NCBI GenBank assembly: GCA_024697845.1
Contig: JAILRZ010000158.1
Coordinates: 1-32,045, forward strand
Direction: 5' to 3'
DNA: 32,045 nucleotides
Origin: Eubacterium sp.
GTDB taxonomy: Bacteria > Bacillota > Clostridia > Lachnospirales > Lachnospiraceae
The notes under the pieces are model-generated. The model was given only the letters and a program-made list of their open reading frames with translations. It had not been told where the DNA came from and ran no database searches. Of the stretch, positions 14,900 to 23,806 are shown one piece after another. The position numbers and the translations under genes were made by a program. Every line of letters begins with the position of its first letter. Positions within the stretch are counted from its first letter, which is position 1.

Positions 14900-16717
14900 C
14901 TACTCGTCAAAGATTACGGTATGTTTTGTCGAAAGATCCTCCCGGTTTTGAATTCGTATTTCACTGACAGTAATCCCTTCCGTTTCTTCTTTAATTGTCA
15001 ATCCACTTTCCTCACCATAAATCATTTTCAGTCTCAGATTAACGTTTCGAATTCCGATGTTTTCATTGCTATCACCTAGTTTTGTCTGGGATAAGAGTTG
15101 TTCAATCCGTTCTTTATTTTCTTTGGATAGACTTCCCGTATTTTCTACACGAATCACTAAAAATTCATCATGCTTGGATACCACCAGTTTTCCTTCCATA
15201 TTCCCTTTAATATCACCGCTGTGTTCCACAACATTTTCGACCAACGGCTGAATAATTAGTCTTGGAATTTTACACTCCAATACATCTTCACTAATCTCTT
15301 TGGTGAATTTAAACTTCCCACCAAATCTTGCATAGATAATGTATAGATATGCATCCACATACTTCATTTCTTCTTCAATGGTAATAAAGGCTTCATTCTT
15401 TCGGTTCATCGTGGCATTCATCATAGTACTTAAGGATGAAATCATTTTACTCACATCCTCATTGCCACTCAGCCTTGCCTTCCAGTTAATAATTTCCAAG
15501 GTATTATTTAGGAAATGTGGATTGATTTGTGCCTGTAGTGCCTTCATGTTGGCATCCCTTGCAGCAACCTCCTCGGCGTAAATTCGATTGAATGAATCTT
15601 CCAGACTTCCCGACATATGATTAAAGGTGTTAATCAGTCTTTCGAACTCTCCATTCCGATGAAATTCTTCAATCTGATATCCATATTCTCCCTCTTCAAT
15701 ATGTTTTGATGCTTCGACCAGACTTCCGATTGGACGGTTAATGTTGTGATAGAAATAATAAATTGTTGCAATCAACAATGGAATCAGCATAATAAACACA
15801 ACAAAGTAAGCAACAAAATAAGTTGAATTGTCTCCAATTGCAGCTTCATTCAGTTTTACTACAATGGTGACTTTCTGTCCGTTTACATTAACAATGGAAC
15901 TAGCAATTTTTCTTCTTTTTTCAAAAAAATTGCTCTGCATATTGCTTTGGGGCATTTTTTCCCATTCCAACCGTTCCTGATGATATTGTTCCAGCATTTT
16001 TTTCGTTTTTGGATCCAGGTCTTTACTTCCGGTCAGATACTTGTCATCCACAAACACTTCCCAGCCTTCCTGCCAGACTGCATTGGCAATCGGCCCGAAA
16101 ACATTATCTCTGTTTAATTCAAATACCAACGTTGCAAAGGTCTGATAATTTTTCGTCATCATATTACGCATCATAAAAATATGATTGTTGGCACTTAAAA
16201 TTTTCGTATCCGTTCCAAGACTTTTTGATTCACTCTTTAAAATCTCTACCATTTCTGTAGTGATCTTTCTCGCCTCGCTGGAAGAAGCTCCTGCAAATGT
16301 ACTGTAGGTTTCATAATTGTATTTCATATATCTTGTGAACAACAACTTGGTGTTGGAAATCAGTTTCGAATATTTATATCGCTGCTGTAAATATCCGTTT
16401 ACTGTCCCCCACATTTCTTCTTCATTGCTATCTCCACGGAACTTTTCATAACTGGAGCGAATCACTCCATCATACGAAGCCATTAAAGAAGAGTTTAATG
16501 TTTCCTCAATGAGTCCTCCACTGCTCTGCGCTGCATTTCCCACGGAAATCATCGAAGTATCACTAATTCGTTCTTCGTTCTTTGTTTCAATATAATAGAG
16601 CCAGAATGCTGAAACCAGCAGATACGGCAAAAGCCAGCACAAAATAATCACTCGAATCATTCCGATTGATAGGCTGGACTTGTGAATCGTCTTTTGAAAT
16701 CTTTTCCCAAGTTTCAC
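14900..16717 (-). CDS. sensor histidine kinase, YesM/LytS-type
   Basis: A 605-residue membrane kinase. Membrane segments lie at about 20-43 and 301-324, enclosing a large extracellular sensor of about 255 residues. A HAMP linker follows (325-378), then a His_kinase domain (PF06580) with phospho-acceptor His401 in QINPHFLNNTLE, an N-box IIQPLVENVVEHS (488-500), and a G-region NIGIRNVNLRLKMIYGEE. This architecture goes with AraC-type regulators such as the one at 10549. The start is GTG with GGAGGA seven bases upstream. It lies between the mutase and binding-protein genes, so it likely senses the imported sugar, perhaps through the binding protein. Confidence 0.94.
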   Translation of the reverse strand: MKLGKRFQKTIHKSSLSIGMIRVIILCWLLPYLLVSAFWLYYIETKNEERISDTSMISVGNAAQSSGGLIEETLNSSLMASYDGVIRSSYEKFRGDSNEEEMWGTVNGYLQQRYKYSKLISNTKLLFTRYMKYNYETYSTFAGASSSEARKITTEMVEILKSESKSLGTDTKILSANNHIFMMRNMMTKNYQTFATLVFELNRDNVFGPIANAVWQEGWEVFVDDKYLTGSKDLDPKTKKMLEQYHQERLEWEKMPQSNMQSNFFEKRRKIASSIVNVNGQKVTIVVKLNEAAIGDNSTYFVAYFVVFIMLIPLLIATIYYFYHNINRPIGSLVEASKHIEEGEYGYQIEEFHRNGEFERLINTFNHMSGSLEDSFNRIYAEEVAARDANMKALQAQINPHFLNNTLEIINWKARLSGNEDVSKMISSLSTMMNATMNRKNEAFITIEEEMKYVDAYLYIIYARFGGKFKFTKEISEDVLECKIPRLIIQPLVENVVEHSGDIKGNMEGKLVVSKHDEFLVIRVENTGSLSKENKERIEQLLSQTKLGDSNENIGIRNVNLRLKMIYGEESGLTIKEETEGITVSEIRIQNREDLSTKHTVIFDE

Positions 16718-16769
16718 GGTTATTCCTCCATCTTCAATGTTCGCAGTATTATTTTGTACCGGCTTTTAC

Positions 16770-16897
16770 AAACACTTGATGTGTTTCTACGACTTAAAAA
16801 GCGGTAGCGGTTTACCGCTTTTTAACTTTGCTTCGCAAAGCACGCACCTTCGGTGCTGGTCAAATACGAAAATTAAACACTTGATGTGTTTAATTTT
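16770..16897 (-). other. array of five hairpins with identical 17-bp palindromic ends, mutase-kinase intergenic region
   Basis: Five consecutive stems fill 128 bp: AAACACTTGATGTGTTT (16770-16786); TTAAAAAGCGGTA with TACCGCTTTTTAA (16794-16825, 13 bp); CTTTGC-TTC-GCAAAG (16826-16840); GCACC-TTC-GGTGC (16844-16856); and AAAATTAAACAC with GTGTTTAATTTT (16869-16897), whose core is the same 17 bp as the first. The last stem abuts the mutase stop codon, so it may be its terminator, followed by TTTTCG on the minus strand. The array could be a compound terminator, a small structured RNA, or a small palindromic mobile repeat. Confidence 0.6.
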
Positions 16898-18310
16898 CTA
16901 TAGACCTAAAAATTCTTTAAAGATATCGCATACCTGAACTGCTTCTTCTCTCTTTGGCATTTCACAGAAAATTCTGATCAATGGTTCTGTTCCGGAAAAT
17001 CTTCCGATTACCCAGCCACCATTCTTGAAGTACACCTTGCAACCATCCATATAAGATACCTTTTCAATTTCAAACGGAAATTCCGGAAGTTTCTTTTCTT
17101 CCATCAGCACGCGGTTTACTTCCACTTTCTTTTCAGCACTGAAACGATAATCCCGTTCTTCCATATAAATACTGCCACATTCTTCTTCAATGTCTTTATA
17201 AATTTCAGAAATCTTTCTGCCTGTGACAGCAATCATTTCGATTAACAGCATTGCCGCATAAATTCCATCTTTTCCGTTAATATGACCTCTTACTGTCAAT
17301 CCACCGGAAGACTCTCCACCAATTACCGCATCTACTTCTGTCATCTTTGCAGAAATATGTTTAAATCCTACCGGCACTTCGTAGCATTCTTCTCCAAACT
17401 GTTTTGCAACTTTATCAAGCATATGGGTTGTTGCAACATTTCGAACGACTGCACCGTGCCATCCCTTATATTTTACTAGATAATAGTATAAAAGTACAAG
17501 GATATCATTTGGATGTAAAAATCTTCCCGTATCATCAATGACACCTAAACGGTCTGCATCACCATCTGTAGCAATACCAATATTAAAATCATAATCCATA
17601 ACTCTGGAAATTAAACCTCTTAAAGTGTTTGCAGATGGAGAAGGAAGTTTTCCTCCAAACAATGTATCATGTACATCGTGAATAGTTTCCACATCACATC
17701 TTGCAGTCAACAACAAGGTCTTTAAAGGAATTTCAGAAACTCCATACATTGGATCCAATGCAACCTTCAATCTTGCATTTTTAATAGCATCCATATTAAT
17801 ATTGGCAATAATATTGTCAATGTATTCATTCAAAGGGTAGATTTCCTCAATCAATCCTTTTTCTAGTGCTTCCTCGTATGGCATTTCTTCTACTGTTGCA
17901 GGATCAATTTTTTCAATGTAACGCTCGATTTCATCTGTCTGTGCCTGATCCGCATCTCTACCACCATAAGTAAACACTTTAATCCCGTTATAAAGTGCCG
18001 GATTATGGCTGGCTGTTACCATCATACCATATGGCATTTTATATTTTTCTACACAATACATAATCAGCGGAGTCGGAGCTGCTTTATTTACAAGCTGAGC
18101 TTTAATTCCTCTTTTTGCAAATACCATTCCCAACCACTGCATTGCTTCCTTCGACAAAAATCTTTTGTCATAACCAATAATTATTCCCTTATCGGTCTTT
18201 CCTTCTGCTTCCATCTTGTCACACATTGCGGTGGCAATTAATTGAATGTTTGTTTTAATAAATTCATCTCCAATGATGGTTCTCCAACCACCTGTTCCAA
18301 ACTTGATCAT
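16898..18310 (-). CDS. phosphohexomutase, probably acting on GlcNAc-1-phosphate
   Basis: A 470-residue alpha-D-phosphohexomutase. Four standard loops are present: catalytic TASHNP with Ser101, metal loop DGDADR (249-254), sugar loop GGESSGG (331-337), and phosphate loop RFSGTEP (437-443). It is not close to GlmM in its loops (GlmM uses a different sugar loop). Directly after the chitobiose phosphorylase gene, the natural job is converting GlcNAc-1-P to GlcNAc-6-P for NagA. Glucose-1-P or other hexose phosphates remain possible. The start has AAAGGAG, 40 bp after the phosphorylase stop. Confidence 0.88.
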   Translation of the reverse strand: MIKFGTGGWRTIIGDEFIKTNIQLIATAMCDKMEAEGKTDKGIIIGYDKRFLSKEAMQWLGMVFAKRGIKAQLVNKAAPTPLIMYCVEKYKMPYGMMVTASHNPALYNGIKVFTYGGRDADQAQTDEIERYIEKIDPATVEEMPYEEALEKGLIEEIYPLNEYIDNIIANINMDAIKNARLKVALDPMYGVSEIPLKTLLLTARCDVETIHDVHDTLFGGKLPSPSANTLRGLISRVMDYDFNIGIATDGDADRLGVIDDTGRFLHPNDILVLLYYYLVKYKGWHGAVVRNVATTHMLDKVAKQFGEECYEVPVGFKHISAKMTEVDAVIGGESSGGLTVRGHINGKDGIYAAMLLIEMIAVTGRKISEIYKDIEEECGSIYMEERDYRFSAEKKVEVNRVLMEEKKLPEFPFEIEKVSYMDGCKVYFKNGGWVIGRFSGTEPLIRIFCEMPKREEAVQVCDIFKEFLGL

Positions 18311-18350
18311 GTTTGACTCCTTTCTTTCAATTCCTGTTGTTCATATGGGA

Positions 18351-20744
18351 TTAACCCATTATCACTTCAATTTTTGTTGTAGTGCCAGCCGGCATTACCG
18401 GAATTTCGTTGACGGTTTCTCCGTTTAATTTAATTTCCTTTACGCCTTTCATTACGCCGGACGGATTTGTCACGTGGATGTCATAGGTTGCTCCACGCCA
18501 TACTCTGCTTACTGAGAATTCTTTCCAATCTGCTGGAATACAAGGATCAATTTCCATCGTGTCAAATCCCGGTCTGATACCTAACATGTATCTTGTGGCT
18601 GAGAAGTAAGACCATCCACCGGAGCCGGTCATAAACGGATGTCTTGCTCGACCATAGGCTGTGTGATCCTTTCCCATAATAAACTGGCAATAGGAGTATG
18701 GTTCTGATTGGCGAATTTCAATCTGATCATTCTGATTATAAGGGCAAAGAGAATCATAATATTCCATTGCTCTGTCACCGTTTCCTACAATACATTCCGC
18801 AGCCCATGCCCATGGATTCGGATGGGAGAAAATTGCTCCGTTTTCTTTAACACCCGGATACACTCTTGTAATAAATCCAATATCATCATCCGGTACCGTA
18901 TAAGACGGTGCGTTCAGCATAATACCATACGGTGTTGCCAAATATTCGTGAATGCTGTCTAATGCTTTTACGGCTTTATCCTTTGGTGCCGCACCGGACA
19001 AAACTGCCCAGGCATTGCTTTCCAAATGAATCTTTCCTTCTTCATTGGTATGAGTACCGATTTTCTTTCCATTCTTTGTAATACCACGAATATACCAGTC
19101 TCCATCCCACAATTCCTTATCACAAACAGCTTTCACATTTTCCTGAATTTTGCTGTACTTTTCAACATCTTCATCTCTTCCAAGATATTTAGCCAGATCA
19201 ATAAAATGATCCAATGCCCAATAATGAAGGAACGATACCATCGCGCTTTCACCACCACCAAGATTCAGGCAGTCATTCCAGTCTGCACGGAGTCCCTTAC
19301 AAATTCCGGTGTTTCCAACTTCCTTTGTTGAGAAATCCAAAATACTTCTCATGTGGTCATAAACGGTATCTCTGCCTGCATCTGCATAATCAATTTCCAT
19401 ATCGGCAAAGTCAATTTCACCGGTTTCTCTAATGTATTCTACAATGGAAGGAATCAACCATAATGCATCATCCGCACAGGCATCTTCGATTCCATGAATA
19501 ATATCCTGTTTATTAATTCCCGGAACTACAGTCGGAGACTTGAACGGTTTCTTTTCTTCCTTTTCCTTTTCGAACCAACGAGGTTCAAACAGGTGAAGGC
19601 CGTAGCCGTGGGAAGTCAGACCGTTTAACAACTGACAAATACGTTCCTTACATTTTTCCGGATTGGAGTGAGGAATCGTCATAGAATCCTGCGCTGTATC
19701 ACGATATCCTAATCCGGTTCTTCCACCTACTTCAATAAAGGAAGCAAAGCGGGAGAACATCACATTGATTTCTGACTGGTATAAATTCCAGATGTTTAAC
19801 ATAGTATTCATTGCATCACTCGGAGTGTTTACAACAAGTCTGGAACATTTGTCATCCCAGTATGCTTTTAATTCATCATAGACTTTATCCACTTCTGCGA
19901 AATCGCTATATTTTTCTTTATATTTTTTACCTACTTCTCTGTTTCCTTCTCCAAGGATAAAGATCAGGCGGACCTCCTCTCCCGGCATAAGAACAAGATT
20001 CTTCTGCAGGGAGCCGCAGTGGTTACCGCCCTTTTCAAAAGAGGAGAAACACTGACCGCGGGAGACGGCCAGCGGGTTGTTTTCTGAATTATATGTACCA
20101 ATAAAAGTATCTCTCAGACAATCAAAACCATCCGGTTCAAAATTGGAAGTAAAGAACTGGAATCCAAATTCTTCGTAGAACAGATCATTTTCAATGACTC
20201 CGTCTTCATAAGAAGAACCTGCACAATACAAACTCATCTGAAAATTCTGATTGTCTATCATAATATGATGGAAAGAAAACTCAAGATATGAGAATACGCT
20301 TAAGTTTCTTGGTTTGTCATCTTCATTTTTAATTTTCACATCCCAGAGTTCCACATCGTCATTCATTGGAACAGACATTTTCTGAGATGCCTTTAATTTG
20401 TCATATTCACATTCAAACACGGAATAAGAAAGGCCGTGACGACAACGATATTTTGCCTGATTCAAATCCTTCGATACCGGTTGCCATGAAATTGAAAAAT
20501 AATCTTCTGTGTCATTATCTCTGATATATACATAATGTCCCGGACGATCCATTGGCACCGTGTTTCCATGGAATCTGGTCATTCTGTGATATTCCGGCGA
20601 TTTATGAAACATATATCCTCCGGCAGTATGATTCATTACAACACAAGTGTCCTTCAATCCCAGATAATTTGTCCAGGAAACCGGAACATCTATTTTATCA
20701 ATTACATACTCTCTTTTGTCATTATCAAAGTATCCGTATTTCAT
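18351..20744 (-). CDS. chbP: N,N'-diacetylchitobiose phosphorylase, GH94
   Basis: A 797-residue GH94 phosphorylase, the size of the Vibrio enzymes. It opens MKYGYFDNDKREYVI and has GGRTGLGYRDTAQDSM (340-355) and LRADWNDCLNLGGG (485-498). Asp491 sits where the catalytic acid Asp492 of V. proteolyticus ChbP is placed, as recalled. It cleaves (GlcNAc)2 with phosphate to GlcNAc-1-P plus GlcNAc. Assignment over cellobiose phosphorylase rests on the recalled close match to Vibrio ChbP and on nagA/nagB in the same locus. The start at 20744 has GGAG eight bases upstream; the in-frame extension to 20843 runs through the leader terminators without a ribosome site and is rejected. No signal peptide, so it is cytoplasmic. 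Confidence 0.88.
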   Translation of the reverse strand: MKYGYFDNDKREYVIDKIDVPVSWTNYLGLKDTCVVMNHTAGGYMFHKSPEYHRMTRFHGNTVPMDRPGHYVYIRDNDTEDYFSISWQPVSKDLNQAKYRCRHGLSYSVFECEYDKLKASQKMSVPMNDDVELWDVKIKNEDDKPRNLSVFSYLEFSFHHIMIDNQNFQMSLYCAGSSYEDGVIENDLFYEEFGFQFFTSNFEPDGFDCLRDTFIGTYNSENNPLAVSRGQCFSSFEKGGNHCGSLQKNLVLMPGEEVRLIFILGEGNREVGKKYKEKYSDFAEVDKVYDELKAYWDDKCSRLVVNTPSDAMNTMLNIWNLYQSEINVMFSRFASFIEVGGRTGLGYRDTAQDSMTIPHSNPEKCKERICQLLNGLTSHGYGLHLFEPRWFEKEKEEKKPFKSPTVVPGINKQDIIHGIEDACADDALWLIPSIVEYIRETGEIDFADMEIDYADAGRDTVYDHMRSILDFSTKEVGNTGICKGLRADWNDCLNLGGGESAMVSFLHYWALDHFIDLAKYLGRDEDVEKYSKIQENVKAVCDKELWDGDWYIRGITKNGKKIGTHTNEEGKIHLESNAWAVLSGAAPKDKAVKALDSIHEYLATPYGIMLNAPSYTVPDDDIGFITRVYPGVKENGAIFSHPNPWAWAAECIVGNGDRAMEYYDSLCPYNQNDQIEIRQSEPYSYCQFIMGKDHTAYGRARHPFMTGSGGWSYFSATRYMLGIRPGFDTMEIDPCIPADWKEFSVSRVWRGATYDIHVTNPSGVMKGVKEIKLNGETVNEIPVMPAGTTTKIEVIMG

Positions 20745-20766
20745 TTTCTTCTCCATTCCTACTGTC

Positions 20767-20847
20767 AAAAAAATATGGTGGAGTGTTGGGCAAATCTTTT
20801 CGTCAAAAAAGAGATGGTTTAGGGAAACCTCTTCCTCCACCATCTCT
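20767..20847 (-). promoter_or_regulatory. leader with two overlapping terminators before the chitobiose phosphorylase gene
   Basis: Reading the minus strand, hairpin 1 pairs AGAGATGGT (20839-20847) with ACCATCTCT (20810-20818) and runs into five or six T. Hairpin 2 pairs ATGGTGGAG (20835-20843) with CTCCACCAT (20775-20783), followed by A and seven T (20767-20773). Both use the same 5' arm, so only one can form, and each has a U-run. The phosphorylase ATG is 23 bp further on. This looks like a transcription attenuation device. Confidence 0.65.
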
Positions 20848-20848
20848 A

Positions 20849-20854
20849 ATTATA
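20849..20854 (-). promoter_or_regulatory. -10 box of the phosphorylase promoter
   Basis: A perfect TATAAT on the minus strand with no recognisable -35. The direct repeat at 20880-20909 covers the -35 to -60 zone, as expected for activation by an AraC-type regulator. The predicted start (about 20842) falls inside the 5' arm of hairpin 1. Confidence 0.5.
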
Positions 20855-20879
20855 TACATTCAGATTTTTATTAGAATGA

Positions 20880-20909
20880 CTAAAATTGTTTATCCTTGCC
20901 TAAAATTGT
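20880..20909. promoter_or_regulatory. 20-bp-period direct repeat, candidate AraC-type operator of the phosphorylase gene
   Basis: CTAAAATTGT occurs at 20880-20889 and 20900-20909, exactly 20 bp apart. The CTA-N3-TTG core matches the pair upstream of the binding-protein gene. The proximal copy ends 25 bp from the TATAAT. Confidence 0.65.
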
Positions 20910-20946
20910 GCAGATTTCTATTTCGTCCAATTTTTGCATCTTCATT

Positions 20947-21708
20947 TTAGTCCTGTATTTTTTTCTTCTGCTGTCCCGCTGTCATATGAAGCGCCAATGT
21001 TCTCGGGATCAATTTGGATCCAATCACTGCTGCCTTCATTGTTAATGTAGGAACAATCATCAGCTTTCCTCTGGCAAGCATCTTAATTGCATAAGATACA
21101 CATTCCTCCGCACTGATTCCCGCAAGAGAAAACTTCACTCCTGCTACATCATTGAAATTAGTATCTACCGGCCCCGGACACAATGCGCTAATCCGTACAT
21201 GACTTTTTCTTCGTTTCAGTTCATCATAAACTGCACCGGTCATACTAACTACATATGCTTTTGTGGCATAATAGGTCGCCATATAGGGGCCTCCCGGCAT
21301 CATTCCTGCGCTGGAAGCAACATTCAGAATATACCCTTTGTCCCTTTTCAAAAATTGAGGCAACAATTTCTTCAACAGAATATGCATCGCCTTAATATTG
21401 ACATTAATCATATCCAAATCTTTATAAATGTCTGTGGTTTCAAAATCCCCCACATCACCAAAACCTGCATTATTAATAAACACATCAATCTTCTTCTGTT
21501 TCAGTTTTTCTGCCAGTTCCATTGTTTTCAATTCATTAGACAAATCGCATACTATAATTTCAACTGCTACGGACACTTCTTCTGCAATTCGCTCCATAGC
21601 CTCACGATTTCTGGCAATCAGAATCAGGTCAAACCCTTTTGCTGCATATTGTCTTGCAAATTCTTTTCCAATTCCCGAACTAGCTCCGGTAATACATGCA
21701 ATCGGCAT
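20947..21708 (-). CDS. short-chain dehydrogenase/reductase
   Basis: A 253-residue classical SDR with N-terminal NAD(P)-binding TGASSGIG (about 7-14), NNAGFG (about 81-86), Ser of VASSAG (about 134) and catalytic Y-A-T-K (about 150-153). The C-terminal tail is basic (GQQKKKIQD). Substrate cannot be told from sequence; the subgroup resembles DltE/YqjQ-type oxidoreductases. ATG 21708 with AAAGGAG six bases before it is chosen over the upstream start, which lies in the dusB end. It is the last gene of the NfeD-to-SDR operon. Confidence 0.85.
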   Translation of the reverse strand: MPIACITGASSGIGKEFARQYAAKGFDLILIARNREAMERIAEEVSVAVEIIVCDLSNELKTMELAEKLKQKKIDVFINNAGFGDVGDFETTDIYKDLDMINVNIKAMHILLKKLLPQFLKRDKGYILNVASSAGMMPGGPYMATYYATKAYVVSMTGAVYDELKRRKSHVRISALCPGPVDTNFNDVAGVKFSLAGISAEECVSYAIKMLARGKLMIVPTLTMKAAVIGSKLIPRTLALHMTAGQQKKKIQD

Positions 21709-21724
21709 TTTATACTCCTTTCTG

Positions 21725-22684
21725 CTATTCACTAAGTTTCATATTAATAACATCATAGAGGGTTTCCATACTTGTGATTTCATTACAACGCTTTCTCAAC
21801 TTTGCTGAATGGGGTTGGCCCTGAGTATACCATGCAATATGTTTTCGCATTTCTCGTACCGCCGTATATTCTCCCTTGAAATCACAAAGCAGCTTTGCAT
21901 GGCGGATAATCATATCCCTCACTTCATCCATTGTCGGTTCCGGCAGAATTTCTCCGGTTTTCAGATAGTGATTTACCCGATGGAAAATCCACGGATTTCC
22001 TCTGGCTGCCCGTCCAATCATCAAGCCGTCACATCCGGTATACTCCTTCATTGCTTTGGCATCCTCCGGCGTAAAGATATCACCGTTCCCAATCACAGGA
22101 ACTTTTACTGCATTTTTTACGTCACGAATCACATCCCAATCCGCTTTTCCACTATAATATTGTTCACGTGTTCTTCCATGTACGGCAATGGCAGACACTC
22201 CACTGGCCTCCGCAATTTTTGCGATTTCCACCGCCTGGGTTTCTCCATCCTTAAATCCTTTTCTAATTTTTACAGTGATCGGTTTTGAAGTACTTTTCAC
22301 CATCTTTGTCAGGATTTCTTCCACCAGTTTTGGTTGTGTCAGGAGAAAGGACCCTTCATGATTATTTACAATCTTTGGCACCGGGCAGCCCATATTCACG
22401 TCAATAAAATCACAGGCGCCCTCTGCCACCTGGCCACAGATTTCTCCCATAATATCCGGATCAGATCCAAAAAGCTGAACACCGATTGGATGTTCGTTTT
22501 CTCCGATTTCCAACAATGGCTTTGTATTTTTGTTCTTATATAAAATGGCTTTCGCACTAACCATTTCTGTATACATCAGTCCACATCCCTGTTCCTTACA
22601 TAAGAAACGAAAAGGCAGGTCTGTTACACCTGCCATTGGACCCAATGCAATATTATTCTGAATATCAATTGTTCCTATTTTCAT
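21725..22684 (-). CDS. dusB: tRNA-dihydrouridine synthase
   Basis: A 319-residue FMN enzyme that reduces uridines in the tRNA D-loop. Landmarks: PMAGVTDLPFR (16-26), DVNMGCPVPKI with catalytic Cys100, VHGRTREQYYSGKADW (about 168-183), and a C-terminal helical tRNA-binding domain with REMRKHIAWY. It begins one base after the coaX stop, in the operon NfeD-SPFH-DUF6145-coaX-dusB-SDR. DusB is the usual Firmicutes type; the exact position modified is inferred. Confidence 0.93.
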   Translation of the reverse strand: MKIGTIDIQNNIALGPMAGVTDLPFRFLCKEQGCGLMYTEMVSAKAILYKNKNTKPLLEIGENEHPIGVQLFGSDPDIMGEICGQVAEGACDFIDVNMGCPVPKIVNNHEGSFLLTQPKLVEEILTKMVKSTSKPITVKIRKGFKDGETQAVEIAKIAEASGVSAIAVHGRTREQYYSGKADWDVIRDVKNAVKVPVIGNGDIFTPEDAKAMKEYTGCDGLMIGRAARGNPWIFHRVNHYLKTGEILPEPTMDEVRDMIIRHAKLLCDFKGEYTAVREMRKHIAWYTQGQPHSAKLRKRCNEITSMETLYDVINMKLSE

Positions 22685-22685
22685 T

Positions 22686-23462
22686 TTATTTCCTGTTTTT
22701 GTTTTTTTCGTAAATCAAGCGCATTCCCTGAAGTGTCAGCTGATTGTCATATACGTCGATACAATCTGTATTTTCACAAATAATACGTCCCATACCTCCG
22801 GTAGCAATCACCTTCAAATCTGAAATTCCGCTTTCCTTCTTCATATGTTCCACGATATATTCGGTCTGTCCAATATAGCCATAAACAATTCCGGCCTGCA
22901 TACTGGAAATCGTATCTTTCCCCAAAATACTTTCCGGTTTCATAATTTCCACTTCCGGTAATTTTGCGGTTTCATTCCACAGAGCCTTAGCACAAATCTT
23001 AATTCCCGGGGAAGTAACGCCGGCATCAAAAGTGCCTTCCGGCCCGATCAAGTCATAGGTTGTAGCGGTTCCGAAATCAATGACGATACAAGGAGCTCCA
23101 TACAATTCTACTGCAGCTACCGCATCAACAATACGATCAGAACCAACTTCTCTCGGATCCGTACGGTTAATACGAATTCCTGTCTTTGTTCCAACCCCTA
23201 CAATAATCGGCTCAATTCCCAGGTATTTTATAATTCCACTATTTAAAGAGTACATTACCTTCGGTACTACGGAAGATACAATGACATCATCAATGTTTTC
23301 GATGCTAATCCCTCTCCCTTTAATCATATCCACAATCAGTGTTCCATATTCGTCAGAAGTTTTATTGCTTTTTGTGGTAATTCGAAAAGTAGCATAAACC
23401 TCTTTTCCTTCAAATAATCCCAAGGTAATATTTGTATTTCCTACATCAATTGTCAATAACAT
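22686..23462 (-). CDS. coaX: type III pantothenate kinase
   Basis: A 258-residue ASKHA-fold kinase catalysing the first step of CoA synthesis. It opens [11 protein letters not shown], with phosphate-1 motif Asp6, then DFGTATTYD (about 122-130), GVTSPGI and ATGGMG near the end. Length is typical. ATG 23462 is chosen: GGGAG precedes it, and it overlaps the end of the DUF6145 gene by 17 bp, implying coupling. Type III kinases are K+-dependent and not feedback-inhibited by CoA (family knowledge). Confidence 0.95.
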   Translation of the reverse strand: MLLTIDVGNTNITLGLFEGKEVYATFRITTKSNKTSDEYGTLIVDMIKGRGISIENIDDVIVSSVVPKVMYSLNSGIIKYLGIEPIIVGVGTKTGIRINRTDPREVGSDRIVDAVAAVELYGAPCIVIDFGTATTYDLIGPEGTFDAGVTSPGIKICAKALWNETAKLPEVEIMKPESILGKDTISSMQAGIVYGYIGQTEYIVEHMKKESGISDLKVIATGGMGRIICENTDCIDVYDNQLTLQGMRLIYEKNKNRK

Positions 23463-23790
23463 CTGCGTCTTCTCCCAATACAAAAACTCGATAATACAGT
23501 TCCAAAGACTCTAACAAATCTCTTTTATTAACCTGAAGCTGATGAACCTTCAAACCACTGCCAATATCATCATATAAAATATCATCTTCTTTTGCCTGCG
23601 TGGTAAATTGTAACGTACCATCTTCGTCAAATTCCAATAACAGAATTCCGCCGATTTCTTCCGTAAACAGCACACACATAATTTGAAGTTCCTGTTTAAT
23701 CTGCTCCGGAAGATTGGAGAACTGTTCATTTAAATAGAATTTTTTTTCGTAGGCATTAGACCCACACAAAACAATCTTTTCGTCAAACAT
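23446..23790 (-). CDS. DUF6145 family protein
   Basis: A 114-residue acidic soluble protein with the recalled Lachnospiraceae family pattern [18 protein letters not shown], [19 protein letters not shown] and LYYRVFVLG. Function unknown. It is fixed between the SPFH gene and coaX, with its 3' end overlapping coaX, suggesting a conserved operon. It has no signal peptide or membrane segment. Confidence 0.65.
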   Translation of the reverse strand: MFDEKIVLCGSNAYEKKFYLNEQFSNLPEQIKQELQIMCVLFTEEIGGILLLEFDEDGTLQFTTQAKEDDILYDDIGSGLKVHQLQVNKRDLLESLELYYRVFVLGEDADVIDN

Positions 23791-23806
23791 ATTAAAATCC
23801 TTATTA

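Noticed and set aside
20745-20843. In-frame 33-codon N-terminal extension of the chitobiose phosphorylase
   Set aside because: There is no ribosome site at 20843, the extension encodes the leader hairpins, and the family start MKYGYF has a good site at 20744.
21199-21735. 178-codon plus-strand open frame opposite the SDR gene
   Set aside because: It is antisense to clear SDR and dusB coding sequence, has no ribosome site, and is rich in residues typical of shadow frames.
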